A stretch of 38,511 bases of DNA from Bacillota bacterium (GTDB taxonomy: Bacteria > Bacillota > Clostridia > Lachnospirales > Lachnospiraceae). The translations under genes were made by a program, and so were the position numbers. The stretch is taken from positions 1 to 38,511 of the forward strand of contig JAMPHT010000031.1 in NCBI GenBank assembly GCA_023663285.1, written 5' to 3'. Shown piece by piece: positions 29,230-37,873 of the stretch (position 1 is the stretch's first letter; every line of letters starts with the position of its first letter). The notes beneath the pieces are model-generated. The model was given only the letters and a program-made list of their open reading frames with translations, ran no database searches and was not told the DNA's origin.

Positions 29230-31971
29230 ATGGATCTGTTTACATTAGTTGGAAAGATCGTCTTAGAGTCGGATGAATTTAATAATAAGGTAGATTCCGC
29301 TATGTCCAAGGTAGACTCCCTGGCAAACGGATTCCAGAAAGCAGGGGATAAGATCGCCCAGATAGGCAGCGGCATGACAAAGACAGTCACCTTGCCTCTT
29401 GCTGCCGTAGGTGCAGCATCCGTCAGTACAGCGGCTACCTTTGAGGACGCAATGTTAAAGGTGCAGTCCCTGTCAGGCGCCACAAGGGAAGAGTATGGTC
29501 AGCTGACAGCAGCGGCGAAGGAATACGGTTCTACTACTGCCTGGACAGCTAAGGACGTGGCGGATGCAATGGGCTATATGGCCCTTGCGGGTTTTGATAC
29601 AAAGGAGATCCTTGCCTCCGTCGAAGGTATGCTGTCATTGGCATCTGCGTCGGGAGAAGATCTTGCCACGGTAACGGACATACTGACGGATTCCATGACA
29701 GCCTTTGGGGACGGGGCGGAGGATGCGGCCCGGTATGCGGATGTGCTGGCAACTACCCAGGCAAAGTCCAATACTACGGTTGGTCAGCTGGGAGAAGCTT
29801 TTAAGTATGTAGCACCACTGGCCGGTTCATACCGTTATCAGCTTGAGGATGTGGCGGCAGCTCTGGGGATGATGGCAAACGCAGGAGTCAAGGGCTCTAT
29901 GGCGGGCACAGCCCTTTCCAGTATCATCACAAGGCTGGGAACCAATACCAGCGGGGCGCGGGATGCCATTGAGGAGCTGGGCGTTGAATTCTATAACTCG
30001 GACGGCACGGCACGGAGCCTGAGTGATGTATTAAAGGATCTGTGTGATGCAACGGCAACGATGGACACAGAACAGAAGGCGGCGCTGGCAAGTACGGTGG
30101 CAGGGCAGGAAGCCCAGAAGGGTCTGCTTGCTGTCTTGAATCAGGGATCCGGCGCTTATGAGGATCTGGAAGGCAAGATCAAAAGCTGCAGCGGGACGGC
30201 ATCTGATATGGCGCAGAACATGGAATCCGGACTGGGTGGTTCTCTGCGAAGCTTAAAGTCAGCCCTGGAAGGTGTGTCCATCACCATAGGTGAAAAGCTT
30301 GCGCCGTATATTGAAAAAGCTGCCCAGAAGATCAAAGAGTTTACACAGTGGTTCCAGAACCTAGATGCTGGTACCCAGGAAACGATCGTCAAGATGGGCT
30401 TGCTGTTGGCTTCTATAGGGCCGGTACTCACGATCCTGGGGAAAGGTGCGTCAGCGATTGGAAATATCATATCAGTGGGTTCTAAACTGGTGGGCGGTAT
30501 CAAGACAGTGGTCTCGGTGGGCTCCAAGCTGACGGGCGGTATCAAGACAGTGGTCTCGGTAGGCTCTAAGTTGGTCAGCGGGGCAAAGCTGGTGATAGGC
30601 GCTTTCACAAGCATCAATCCAGTGGTGCTGGCGGTAGTGGGAGCGATCGGGGCAGTTGTGGGCATTGGGGTGGCCCTTTATAAGAATTGGGATACCATCA
30701 AGGAGAAAGCCCATGAGCTGGGAGAAAAGATCTCCCAGAAATGGGAGGACATCAAGCAGTGGACCGGCGACCTGAAGGACAGCGTAGTCGAGAAATGGAA
30801 CAACATCAAGGAAGGCATGAGCAATGCGGTGGAATCAGCCAAAGAAGCTGTTTCCGGAAAGTTCAAGGAACTGAAGGAGAATGCTTCCAGCCGGATCCAG
30901 GAGCTGAAAGAGAATGTTTCGTCTAAGTTCAAGGAACTGAAAGAGAATGCCTCTAACCGGATCCAGGAGTTGAAAGAGAATGCAGCGTCCAAGTTCCGGG
31001 AGCTGAAGGAGAATGCCTCCAGTCGGATCCAGGAACTGAAAGAGAATGCCGTGTCCAAGTTCCGGGAGATGAAAGAGAATACTTCCGCCAGGGTCACGGA
31101 GATGCGGGAGAATATAGTCACAAATTTCAAAAACCTGAAGGAGCAGGCCAGTGAGAAGATAGCCGACCTGAAAGAGCGCTGGGGGCAGCATTTTGAGGAG
31201 GCGCGCGGAAAGATCGTGTCAGAGGTCACGGAACTGAAAGAAAAGGCCACAGGCAAGATAACCGAATTCAAAGGCAATGCAGTTCAGAAGTTCAAGGAGT
31301 TAAAGGATTCAGCCGTCTCCAGTCTGGCGAATGTTGCGAAAAATGGTGTGGAAGGCTTCCAGAACATCAGGGACAAGGGGAGCGCAGCCATTGAAAAGCT
31401 GAAAGATGTGGCGGCAAATAAGTTTGCCGAGATGGGCAATACGGTCAGGGAGAAGTTCAGCTCAGTCGGAGAAAAGATCACAGGAACTTTCTCAAAGTGT
31501 CAGGAGAAGGTCAAGGGCATTGTAGACAGTATCAAAAGCTTCTTTAAATTTGAATGGAAGCTGCCGAAGATCAAGCTGCCTCACTTTAAGATAACAGGAG
31601 AATTCTCACTTAATCCGCCTTCTATCCCGCATTTTGGAGTAGAGTGGTATGCAAAGGGCGGCGTCATGACTTCGCCCACAGCCTTTGGCATAAATCCGTT
31701 CACCGGGAATATGATGGTAGGCGGTGAAGCCGGAGCTGAGGCGATAGCACCGATCACAGTACTGCAGGATTATATCCGCCAGGCGGTGGGAGCACAAAAT
31801 CAGGAGATCGTCAGTGTTTTGACATCTGTTTTAGCAGTGTTGAACAGATATTTACCACAGTGTACGGAGAAACAGCTGGTACTTGACACCGGAGCTACGG
31901 TAGGGGCGCTGGCCTCAGGCATGAACACAAGGCTGGGGGAAATCTCCCGGCAGGATGAGAGGATCAGATGA
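29230..31971 (+). CDS. Tail tape measure protein, 913 aa
   Basis: Sets tail length. The N-terminal ~350 residues are the TP901-type domain (MTKTVTLPLAAVGAASVSTA, SLSGATREEYGQL, YVAPLAGSYRYQLEDVAAAL, NAGVKGSMAGTALSSIITRL). A hydrophobic section includes three copies of a 14-residue unit (VSVGSKLVGGIKTV-like, about 30474-30600) and a membrane-type stretch PVVLAVVGAIGAVVGIGVAL. From about 30859 to 31320 runs an 11-residue repeat (KFKELKENASS / RIQELKENVSS). The end contains KGGVMTSPTAFGINP. ATG 29230 follows TAGAGGTATTT. At about 1.5 angstrom per residue the tail would be near 135 nm (inference). Confidence 0.93.
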   Translation: MDLFTLVGKIVLESDEFNNKVDSAMSKVDSLANGFQKAGDKIAQIGSGMTKTVTLPLAAVGAASVSTAATFEDAMLKVQSLSGATREEYGQLTAAAKEYGSTTAWTAKDVADAMGYMALAGFDTKEILASVEGMLSLASASGEDLATVTDILTDSMTAFGDGAEDAARYADVLATTQAKSNTTVGQLGEAFKYVAPLAGSYRYQLEDVAAALGMMANAGVKGSMAGTALSSIITRLGTNTSGARDAIEELGVEFYNSDGTARSLSDVLKDLCDATATMDTEQKAALASTVAGQEAQKGLLAVLNQGSGAYEDLEGKIKSCSGTASDMAQNMESGLGGSLRSLKSALEGVSITIGEKLAPYIEKAAQKIKEFTQWFQNLDAGTQETIVKMGLLLASIGPVLTILGKGASAIGNIISVGSKLVGGIKTVVSVGSKLTGGIKTVVSVGSKLVSGAKLVIGAFTSINPVVLAVVGAIGAVVGIGVALYKNWDTIKEKAHELGEKISQKWEDIKQWTGDLKDSVVEKWNNIKEGMSNAVESAKEAVSGKFKELKENASSRIQELKENVSSKFKELKENASNRIQELKENAASKFRELKENASSRIQELKENAVSKFREMKENTSARVTEMRENIVTNFKNLKEQASEKIADLKERWGQHFEEARGKIVSEVTELKEKATGKITEFKGNAVQKFKELKDSAVSSLANVAKNGVEGFQNIRDKGSAAIEKLKDVAANKFAEMGNTVREKFSSVGEKITGTFSKCQEKVKGIVDSIKSFFKFEWKLPKIKLPHFKITGEFSLNPPSIPHFGVEWYAKGGVMTSPTAFGINPFTGNMMVGGEAGAEAIAPITVLQDYIRQAVGAQNQEIVSVLTSVLAVLNRYLPQCTEKQLVLDTGATVGALASGMNTRLGEISRQDERIR
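30859..31320 (+). repeat. Tandem 33-bp (11-residue) repeats in the tape measure gene
   Basis: Units such as AAGTTCAAGGAACTGAAG and CGGATCCAGGAGCTGAAAG alternate, encoding hendecad repeats of the form K-F-K-E-L-K-E-N-A-S-S. The first eight or so units are nearly identical at DNA level; later ones diverge. Copy number here could change tail length in steps of 11 residues. Confidence 0.75.
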
Positions 31972-32594
31972 TGTATGGAGTATGGTTTGATAATGAGCAT
32001 ATGGGCGGTTCAACGGACCTGATCATGAATTATGCGCGTGTGGGCACACCCGCTGCCAAGGTCAAGGAGATAGAGGTACCCGGTATGGATGGGATCCTGG
32101 ACATAACGGAAAGCCTTGGCGAAGTCAAATATGATTCCAGACAGATCAGCTTTAAGTTCACGTCCACCAGCGGTGCCCGAATAAACGAACTGATCAATAC
32201 CCTGCACGGCCAACGGAAAAAGATCATCCTGGACAGAGACGAAGCTTTTTACTACATGGGACGCATTGAGGCCAGGGATCCGGTCATCAACGGAAATCTT
32301 ATCAGCCTGGAACTGGATGCCAGGTGTGAACCTTATAAGTATAAGATCCACATGACAAGGCATAAGGAGGATGTGGCCGCCGCCAGCAATATAGTGCTGC
32401 TGAACGAGAGGATGCAGACGATCCCGCGGATCACACTGACGGCACAGATGAAAATATCCTTTGAGGGCAGGGCCTATGTCCTGCCTGCAGGGGAATATAC
32501 CATTGCGGAGATCGTTTTAAAGCAGGGATATAACAGGTTCCGGGTGGAAGGCACCGGCACGATCCTATTCCAGTATCAGGAAGGAGCACTATGA
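31968..32594 (+). CDS. Distal tail protein (Dit), 208 aa
   Basis: Forms the hub ring at the tail tip. ATG 31968 overlaps the tape measure stop (ATGA). The N-terminus MMYGVWFDNEHMGGSTDL, then KEIEVPGMDGILDITESLGE, and RQISFKFTSTSGARINELIN are typical Dit features (EVPGRDG-like motif). The C-terminal beta-rich half ends in YNRFRVEGTGTILFQYQEGA. It overlaps the Tal gene by 4 bp. Confidence 0.87.
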   Translation: MMYGVWFDNEHMGGSTDLIMNYARVGTPAAKVKEIEVPGMDGILDITESLGEVKYDSRQISFKFTSTSGARINELINTLHGQRKKIILDRDEAFYYMGRIEARDPVINGNLISLELDARCEPYKYKIHMTRHKEDVAAASNIVLLNERMQTIPRITLTAQMKISFEGRAYVLPAGEYTIAEIVLKQGYNRFRVEGTGTILFQYQEGAL

Positions 32595-34288
32595 TGTACA
32601 GCATTTATGCAGATGACACGCTGATATACAGTCCTTCGGTCAAAGAGTTTTGCTTATATGACATTGTCCTGAATGTGGAGGATAACAGTGCCGGCACACT
32701 GCAGTTCAATATGCTGTCAGAACACCCGTCTTTCCTGATGCTGAAAAAGCTGGCGACGCTCATCACCGTGAAAAATGGTGATGTTGTTCTTTGGAAAGGC
32801 AGGATCATTTCGGATGACAGGGACATCAACAATGTAAAAAAGATCCAGTGTGAAGGACAGCTGGCATTCCTGAACGACTCCATTTTTCCGGCGTTTGATT
32901 TTTCGGGATCCCCGGAGCAGCTGTTCAGGGATATCATACAGAATCATAACAGCCAGGTCAGCCCCAGGCAGCGCTTCCGGATTGGAAACGTGACGGTCAA
33001 GGATAATAACGACTATATTGTAAGAAGCAGCATCAATGATGCCAGGACATGGGCGGCGCTGAAGGATAAGTGTTTTCAGAGTACCCTTGGGGGTCACCTA
33101 CGGATCCGGTATGAAGCGGATGGGGACTATATCGACTGGCTGGAGGATTACACGGAGGTGTCCGGCCAGTCCATCACCTTCGGAAGAAATATCATCGACC
33201 TGCTGGTGAACACCTCTGCCACGGAAACGTTTACAGCGATCCGACCGAAAGGAGCATTAGCTGACGAAGCCGGCACGGAAAGGATCGACATAAAGAGTGT
33301 GAATGACGGAAAGGACTATATCATTGACGAAGAGAAGGCAGCAGAGTACGGTATCATCTTTGCAAGTCCGGAGGAGAGCATCTGGGAGGATGTCACGCTG
33401 CCGCAGAACCTGCTGCAGAAAGCTAGGGTGAAGCTGACAGCCGGGACCACCCTCAAAAAAACAATAGAGGTGAGAGCGGTGGATCTCAACCTTACGGATG
33501 CGCAGATCGAGGCACTAAAGGTCTGCACCTATGTCCAGGTAGTATCGCCCCTTCACGGGATCGCGGAATATTACCTGTTGAGCAAGGCCGAGCTGCATCT
33601 GGATGCGCCGGAGCATACACGGTATACGCTGGGGGCTGTCAAGGCGACGTTTACGGACGCAAACAAGACCCAACTTGTAAGCGTGATGCAGACAGTAGGT
33701 GCATCGATCCCTTCTGCAGTCAGCCAGCTGAAGAATGATGAAGGGTTTGTGACGGAGCAGACAGTCATAGAAGTTGTTGGAAAGACAACTGTTTCACCGA
33801 CTATAGAAGTATCGGAGGAGGCGGAGGACTTCTATAAGCTTAAGATCACGTCCGTATCGGGGGAAATAGAGACGCCAAATTTGATGGGCCCGCCTGGGGA
33901 TCCCGGAGCGGATGGTAAAGATGGCGCTGACGGCAGGGATGGGATCGATGGGCAGAATGGCGCGCCAGGGGAATCTGCTTATGCTGTTGCTGTAAAAAAC
34001 GGCTTTGCAGGAAGCGAGGAGGAATGGCTTGCGTCTTTGAAGGGCGAGGCTCCCGTCATCGGAGCAAATGGTAACTGGTTCATTGGCGGGGAGGACACAG
34101 GGTTCCCCAGCAGGGGGGAACGAGGTGAAAAGGGAGATCCCGGAGCAGCGGGAGGGACCGGTGGAGGTTTTTCCGGAATGTATGCCTTTGAAATAAGGGA
34201 CGGGTGCCTGTGGATCGTGTCCGATTCCGAGACTGTACCTGACAATTTCTATATCAACAGTGATTGCTGTCTATGCTACGTGTTTTAG
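32591..34288 (+). CDS. Tail-tip protein (Tal) with collagen-like repeats, 565 aa
   Basis: The first ~380 residues match the siphovirus endopeptidase-tail/Tal baseplate hub: MMYSIYADDTLIYSPSVKEF, SGSPEQLFRDIIQNHNSQVS, GGHLRIRYEADGDYIDWLED, NIIDLLVNTSATETFTAIRP. A C-terminal extension then carries Gly-X-Y collagen-like tracts (GPPGDPGADGKDGADGRDG, GERGEKGDPGAAGGTGGG) around a phage-tail segment SAYAVAVKNGFAGSEEEWLA. The collagen part probably forms a trimeric stalk. No catalytic wall-hydrolase motif is visible, so it is called structural. Confidence 0.87.
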   Translation: MMYSIYADDTLIYSPSVKEFCLYDIVLNVEDNSAGTLQFNMLSEHPSFLMLKKLATLITVKNGDVVLWKGRIISDDRDINNVKKIQCEGQLAFLNDSIFPAFDFSGSPEQLFRDIIQNHNSQVSPRQRFRIGNVTVKDNNDYIVRSSINDARTWAALKDKCFQSTLGGHLRIRYEADGDYIDWLEDYTEVSGQSITFGRNIIDLLVNTSATETFTAIRPKGALADEAGTERIDIKSVNDGKDYIIDEEKAAEYGIIFASPEESIWEDVTLPQNLLQKARVKLTAGTTLKKTIEVRAVDLNLTDAQIEALKVCTYVQVVSPLHGIAEYYLLSKAELHLDAPEHTRYTLGAVKATFTDANKTQLVSVMQTVGASIPSAVSQLKNDEGFVTEQTVIEVVGKTTVSPTIEVSEEAEDFYKLKITSVSGEIETPNLMGPPGDPGADGKDGADGRDGIDGQNGAPGESAYAVAVKNGFAGSEEEWLASLKGEAPVIGANGNWFIGGEDTGFPSRGERGEKGDPGAAGGTGGGFSGMYAFEIRDGCLWIVSDSETVPDNFYINSDCCLCYVF

Positions 34289-34334
34289 CCGGATACGGTA
34301 GAAGGGAAATCAAAAAAAGGCGGGTGAAAATGCA

Positions 34335-34916
34335 ATGGGGAGATCAGAAGTCAATTTGGGGAAGGTTGGATTGAGCGAGGCAGAGATAGAAGAGATGAAG
34401 CAGGACATCACAAAGCAGCTGGGTGGCGTCCGCCTGGGTTATAATGAGGAAGGAAAGCCGGGCTATTATACGACGGATGAGACAGGTGCAGATACAGTGA
34501 TCCCTTTTAGCTCCAACATGGGAGGCGGTAAGCTGTATTTTGATACATTAATTATGACGGCGCTTTCGTTCAATGGCAGTACGATGTATAGCCACAGTAC
34601 ATCTATAAAGCTGGATTCCACGCAATATAAAAAGATGACTATGTCAGGCGGAAGTCTAATAGCACGGGCATTCAACGCTACCTACAAAGTCAAAACAAAA
34701 GTTGAGATCTCAGGCTATAAAGAAGGACAGACAACGCCAGAAAGTCTGTTCAGCAAGGAAACGGGACAGACAAACTCTACTACTACGGGGGTCAGCGTAT
34801 ATATTGAAGAGGCGGTGATAAATATCGAGGATTACTCAGAAGTACTAATAGAGTTTAAAGTATCTGCAAGCTTTGGAAATGGGTATGCAACGTTGAATGA
34901 TCTTACATTGGAATAG
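34335..34916 (+). CDS. Baseplate / receptor-binding-region protein, 193 aa
   Basis: ATG 34335 is chosen as the start of the open frame; the ribosome site (AAAGGCGGGTGAAA) is weak. The first 60 residues (GLSEAEIEEMKQDITKQLGG, then GYNEEGKPGYYTTDETG) resemble linkers in Firmicutes phage tail proteins; the rest is beta-rich (YKVKTKVEISGYKEGQT, VYIEEAVINIEDYSEVLIEF), possibly a carbohydrate-binding jelly-roll. Position after Tal supports a host-contact role. Family not recognised. Confidence 0.65.
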   Translation: MGRSEVNLGKVGLSEAEIEEMKQDITKQLGGVRLGYNEEGKPGYYTTDETGADTVIPFSSNMGGGKLYFDTLIMTALSFNGSTMYSHSTSIKLDSTQYKKMTMSGGSLIARAFNATYKVKTKVEISGYKEGQTTPESLFSKETGQTNSTTTGVSVYIEEAVINIEDYSEVLIEFKVSASFGNGYATLNDLTLE

Positions 34917-34948
34917 CGCTACAATATGATGGAAAGGAACATGAGTAT

Positions 34949-35749
34949 ATGGCACAGATCAATATTTTATTGGAGAAACAGCTGTTGACGATCCAGAACC
35001 GGGAAGTGATCTCTTCCGGAGATATGAATTATGATTCCTGCAAATTTACATTTGATGAGGAATGGACGGACTTCATAAAGACGGCAGTATTTTATCAGGA
35101 TAAGACAAATGTACAGTATGCTGTGCTTGATAGCAAGGATATGTGTATGATACCGGCTGCTGCTATGGCGCGGGCAGGCAGGATGTATCTGGGGGTGTTT
35201 GGCATCAAGGATACGGCAGTGGTCACGTCTACAGTAGAAACCGTAGATATTCGAGAAGGAGCCATATCCGGAGGAAATGTCTCCACAGAGCCAACGGATG
35301 ATGTATTTCTTGCCATCATAGCACAGTACCAGCGGATCGCAAGCGCGATCACACAGTATGAGAGCACTGCGCATCAGTTTAATGCCCTGATGGCTGAGCA
35401 GAACGGAATACTGGAAAAATTGAATGCTTTTGACGTAACAGAACTCATGGGACGGCTAAATCTGATCGAAGATAGGATAGCAAACTATACCAATCTTGCA
35501 AAAGAGATCCAGAACCGTGAAATCGTGATAAGGAATGTGCCAGTAAAATTTGTTAATAAGGTGTGCAGGGTGGAACATGAAGCTTTTACGGAAGCTTCTC
35601 TATGTGATGTGTACTTTGATGAGTATTCTTATGAGATAGCGGCAAAGGCGCTCATCCTGCCGATGTCTTATCAGGGCTACATGGAATTGACAAGTTCCAT
35701 TGACATAAAAGAGGAGCTGACGGCGAATATTCTTGTAAGGAGGAATTGA
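34949..35749 (+). CDS. Upper baseplate-like (BppU-type) protein, 266 aa
   Basis: The N-terminus (NILLEKQLLTIQNREVISSG, SCKFTFDEEWTDFIKTAVFY) matches the baseplate N-terminal domain common in Firmicutes phage tails. A helical coiled-coil section (IIAQYQRIASAITQYESTAH, LMGRLNLIEDRIANYTNLAK) and a C-terminal beta part follow. It overlaps nothing and ends 2 bp before the next gene. ATG 34949 follows GGAAAGGAACATGAGTAT. Confidence 0.72.
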   Translation: MAQINILLEKQLLTIQNREVISSGDMNYDSCKFTFDEEWTDFIKTAVFYQDKTNVQYAVLDSKDMCMIPAAAMARAGRMYLGVFGIKDTAVVTSTVETVDIREGAISGGNVSTEPTDDVFLAIIAQYQRIASAITQYESTAHQFNALMAEQNGILEKLNAFDVTELMGRLNLIEDRIANYTNLAKEIQNREIVIRNVPVKFVNKVCRVEHEAFTEASLCDVYFDEYSYEIAAKALILPMSYQGYMELTSSIDIKEELTANILVRRN

Positions 35750-35751
35750 TA

Positions 35752-36960
35752 ATGCTGGGGAAAACAAATATTACTACACTTACAGAGGGCGCGGTGGTAA
35801 CGGAGATTGAAGATTTCAAGTGGGTCCGGATGCAGCCGGGGGTTTATGGAAATTTTGTAAAAGCTATATATGAAAACGGTTATTTGGCGGCAATCACAGC
35901 AGATGGTAAAGTGGTATATACCACGGACGGAGAAGCTTGGCAGGTTTCGGAATTGGAGTATGCGGACTGCAAACTGGAGGATATTGCATGGGATGGAAGC
36001 CGATTCCTTCTTGTGGGAAGTTATAAGGACACTATAGAAATGACTGATGGGACAAGCGGCGAATTTGAAATCGGGCTTCTTTTGACGACGGACAATTTTA
36101 CCTTGTATGACTATTTTAAAGCGGATACTAAAAAAATAATCTCGCAATATAATTATGAGTATTGCTCAAAATATTTAGCTGTTTATCCGTCGAATGGGAA
36201 ATGGGTAGTGCTTGCTCACGAAAAATATGCGGGGAATTCAACATCAATCCCCTCAAAAAGTATTGCAATGCTTGTGGGTGGGTCAGACAGCCAATTAGAA
36301 AGACAATCTTCCTATATAATTAGGTCAGACATTGGAACTATATGTATTGGAAAGAACTCACAAGGGATTTTGATTACAAATGCGTATGAATCTAAAGGAC
36401 GCATTTATCTGGTTGATGGAAATACCTTTAAAATACAGAATAAGAGTCTTTCTGGAACAGGGACGATACATCGATTGCCTGTTTTTGACTGTAAGGACGA
36501 GTTATATTATATGGGAATAGAAAGCACAGCTGGTTACAAACTCGCCAAGGTACTATTCTCTGGTGAAGAGATAATATTGAGTACGGGAATCGATTATAGA
36601 TTTATAGGTGGTGTATACTTTAACAAATGCCAGCTTTTTATTAATGAACGTGAGATGATGATTCTAAAAAAGGGTGAAAGCATTACGGATAAGACGCAGG
36701 AAGATCTAATTGAGATTGCCCCGGAGAACACCCTGACCTGTATCACAAAAGCATTTGGCCAGCTTTTTGTTTTTGGAAATCAGGGATTAATTTTAAAATC
36801 CAGTACAGAGGGTAGCAGCGAGGAGGCAATATTGATTCAGACTATATCTGCGAAAAAAGCGTTGCTGGAGGCAAACGCATATACAGAGCAGCGTTGTAAA
36901 TTGCTGGAATCCAAGATAGCAGCATTAGAGGCAGAGATAGCAGGAACTGAGGTAAAATGA
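35752..36960 (+). CDS. Tail fibre / receptor-binding candidate, 402 aa
   Basis: ATG 35752 follows AAGGAGGAATTGATA. The protein is beta-rich, with repeats reminiscent of a propeller (AAITADGKVVYTTDGEAWQV, DIAWDGSRFLLVGSYKD, FGQLFVFGNQGLILKSS), a pattern of WDG/TDG-type blades, and a C-terminal coiled coil (KALLEANAYTEQRCKLLESK). The DNA from about 36100 to 36950 is distinctly AT-rich compared with the other structural genes, which points to recent acquisition. It is the last gene of the phage, where host-range proteins usually lie; the receptor is unknown. Confidence 0.7.
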   Translation: MLGKTNITTLTEGAVVTEIEDFKWVRMQPGVYGNFVKAIYENGYLAAITADGKVVYTTDGEAWQVSELEYADCKLEDIAWDGSRFLLVGSYKDTIEMTDGTSGEFEIGLLLTTDNFTLYDYFKADTKKIISQYNYEYCSKYLAVYPSNGKWVVLAHEKYAGNSTSIPSKSIAMLVGGSDSQLERQSSYIIRSDIGTICIGKNSQGILITNAYESKGRIYLVDGNTFKIQNKSLSGTGTIHRLPVFDCKDELYYMGIESTAGYKLAKVLFSGEEIILSTGIDYRFIGGVYFNKCQLFINEREMMILKKGESITDKTQEDLIEIAPENTLTCITKAFGQLFVFGNQGLILKSSTEGSSEEAILIQTISAKKALLEANAYTEQRCKLLESKIAALEAEIAGTEVK

Positions 36961-36977
36961 AAAGGTGAAGAGGGAAA

Positions 36978-37028
36978 ATGTTATTCAAAGCTAAAAATTT
37001 TCATATAGATGGTTCAACTACGATTTAA
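36978..37028 (+). CDS. Possible 16-codon remnant at the right end
   Basis: ATG 36978 preceded by AGAGGGAAA opens a 16-codon frame (MLFKAKNFHIDGSTTI) ending at TAA 37026-37028. It follows the tail-fibre gene by 17 bp. It may be the start of a lost accessory gene, or chance. Confidence 0.25.
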   Translation: MLFKAKNFHIDGSTTI

Positions 37029-37111
37029 AATTTGTTAAAATAGTGCTTAAAGAGACTTTTCTGGAAATTTAAAGTGGGCGATTTCAAGCAAAATTGTAAC
37101 GTACAAAGAGT

Positions 37112-37127
37112 TTTGACATTCTTGGTG
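37112..37127 (-). promoter_or_regulatory. Right-end transposase site R2
   Basis: TTTGACATTCTTGGTG, read inward from the right end as CACCAAGAATGTCAAA, lies 33-48 bases from the terminus, exactly 22 bp (two helical turns) inside R1. It is a 16-base match to the left internal site at 6680-6695. Confidence 0.7.
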
Positions 37128-37132
37128 ATGAA

Positions 37133-37146
37133 ATTTGACATTTTTG
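37133..37146 (-). promoter_or_regulatory. Right-end transposase site R1
   Basis: Read inward, AAAAATGTCAAA occupies positions 15-26 from the right terminus, aligned base for base with AAGAATGTCAAA of L1. This symmetry fixes the element ends. Confidence 0.75.
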
Positions 37147-37159
37147 CTGCCTGCTTACA

Positions 37160-37164
37160 CTGGT
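37160..37164. repeat. Target-site duplication CTGGT, right copy
   Basis: CTGGT follows the TTACA right terminus and equals the left copy at 6569-6573. The Sel1 coding sequence continues from base 37165. Confidence 0.95.
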
Positions 37165-37815
37165 AACGGAGTAACCCAGAATAAGCTGAAGGCGGCAGAA
37201 TGGTTTGGGAAGGCGGCGGAGCAGGGAAATGTGCGTGCACAATTTAATCTGGGGATCATGTATGGTAATGGCGACGGAGTAGCCCAGAATAAGCTGAAGG
37301 CGGCGGAGTGGTATGGGAAGGCAGCCGAACAGGGGGATGCGGGAGCACAATGTAATCTGGGGCTTCTATATGAACTTGGCGAGGGAGTAGCCCAGGATAA
37401 GCTGAAGGCGGTGGAGTGGTATCAGAAGTCTGCCGAGCAGGGAAACGCAGATGCGCAATGCAATCTGGGAGTGATGTATGCTAATGGCAGCGGAGTGGCC
37501 CAGGATAAGCTGAAGGCGGTGGAGTGGTACCGAAAGCCTGCAGAGCAGGGATTTGCGCGAGCGCAATTCTGTTTGGGAAATATGTATTATGGCGGCGAAG
37601 GCGTAGCCGAGGATAAGCTGAAGGCGGTGGAGTGGTTCCGAAAGGCAGCGGAGCAGGGAATGGCGGATGCGCAAAACATACTGGGAAATATGTATGAGTA
37701 TGGTGAGGGAGTAGCCCAGGATAAGCCTAAGGCGGTGGAGTGGTACCGAAAGGCGGCAGCGCAGGGAAATGCACAGGCACAGTCAAAGCTTAGGGAGCTT
37801 GGAGAAAGCCGCTAG
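37165..37815 (+). pseudogene. Sel1-repeat protein, 3' part after the prophage
   Basis: Continues repeat 3 of the interrupted gene (NGVTQNKLKAAEWFGKAAEQ) and runs through five further complete 36-residue Sel1 repeats to a short final unit ending LRELGESR. The frame is open upstream into phage DNA to a TTG at 37135, so a short right-end fusion (MTFLLPAY plus the repeats) could be translated, though no strong ribosome site is seen. The repeats are nearly identical at DNA level (108-bp units), a substrate for copy-number change. Together with 6046..6573 it is one disrupted host gene. Confidence 0.92.
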
Positions 37816-37873
37816 TCCGACGCCAACGCGGCAGATGGGAATTTAGCCAAGTGAAACACAGGGGATAATTAAG

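Larger units (their letters stand above)
6574..37159 (+). mobile_element. Mu-like transposable siphophage prophage, 30,586 bp
   Basis: Limits are defined by three agreeing facts: the host Sel1 gene is interrupted and is restored by removing this segment; the ends read TGTAA... and ...TTACA; and both ends carry AATGTCAAA at positions 18-26 from the terminus. The gene content is that of a transposable phage: cI-like repressor, Ner-like HTH, DDE transposase, MuB, Gam, GemA/gp16, Mor and gp27-like terminase. These are followed by a full head and siphovirus tail set. No tyrosine or serine integrase is present, as expected. All genes except the repressor run rightwards. Confidence 0.96.

Noticed and set aside
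6574-37159. mom/com DNA-modification genes or a site-specific integrase in the prophage
   Set aside because: No frame matches these families; the element relies on the DDE transposase.
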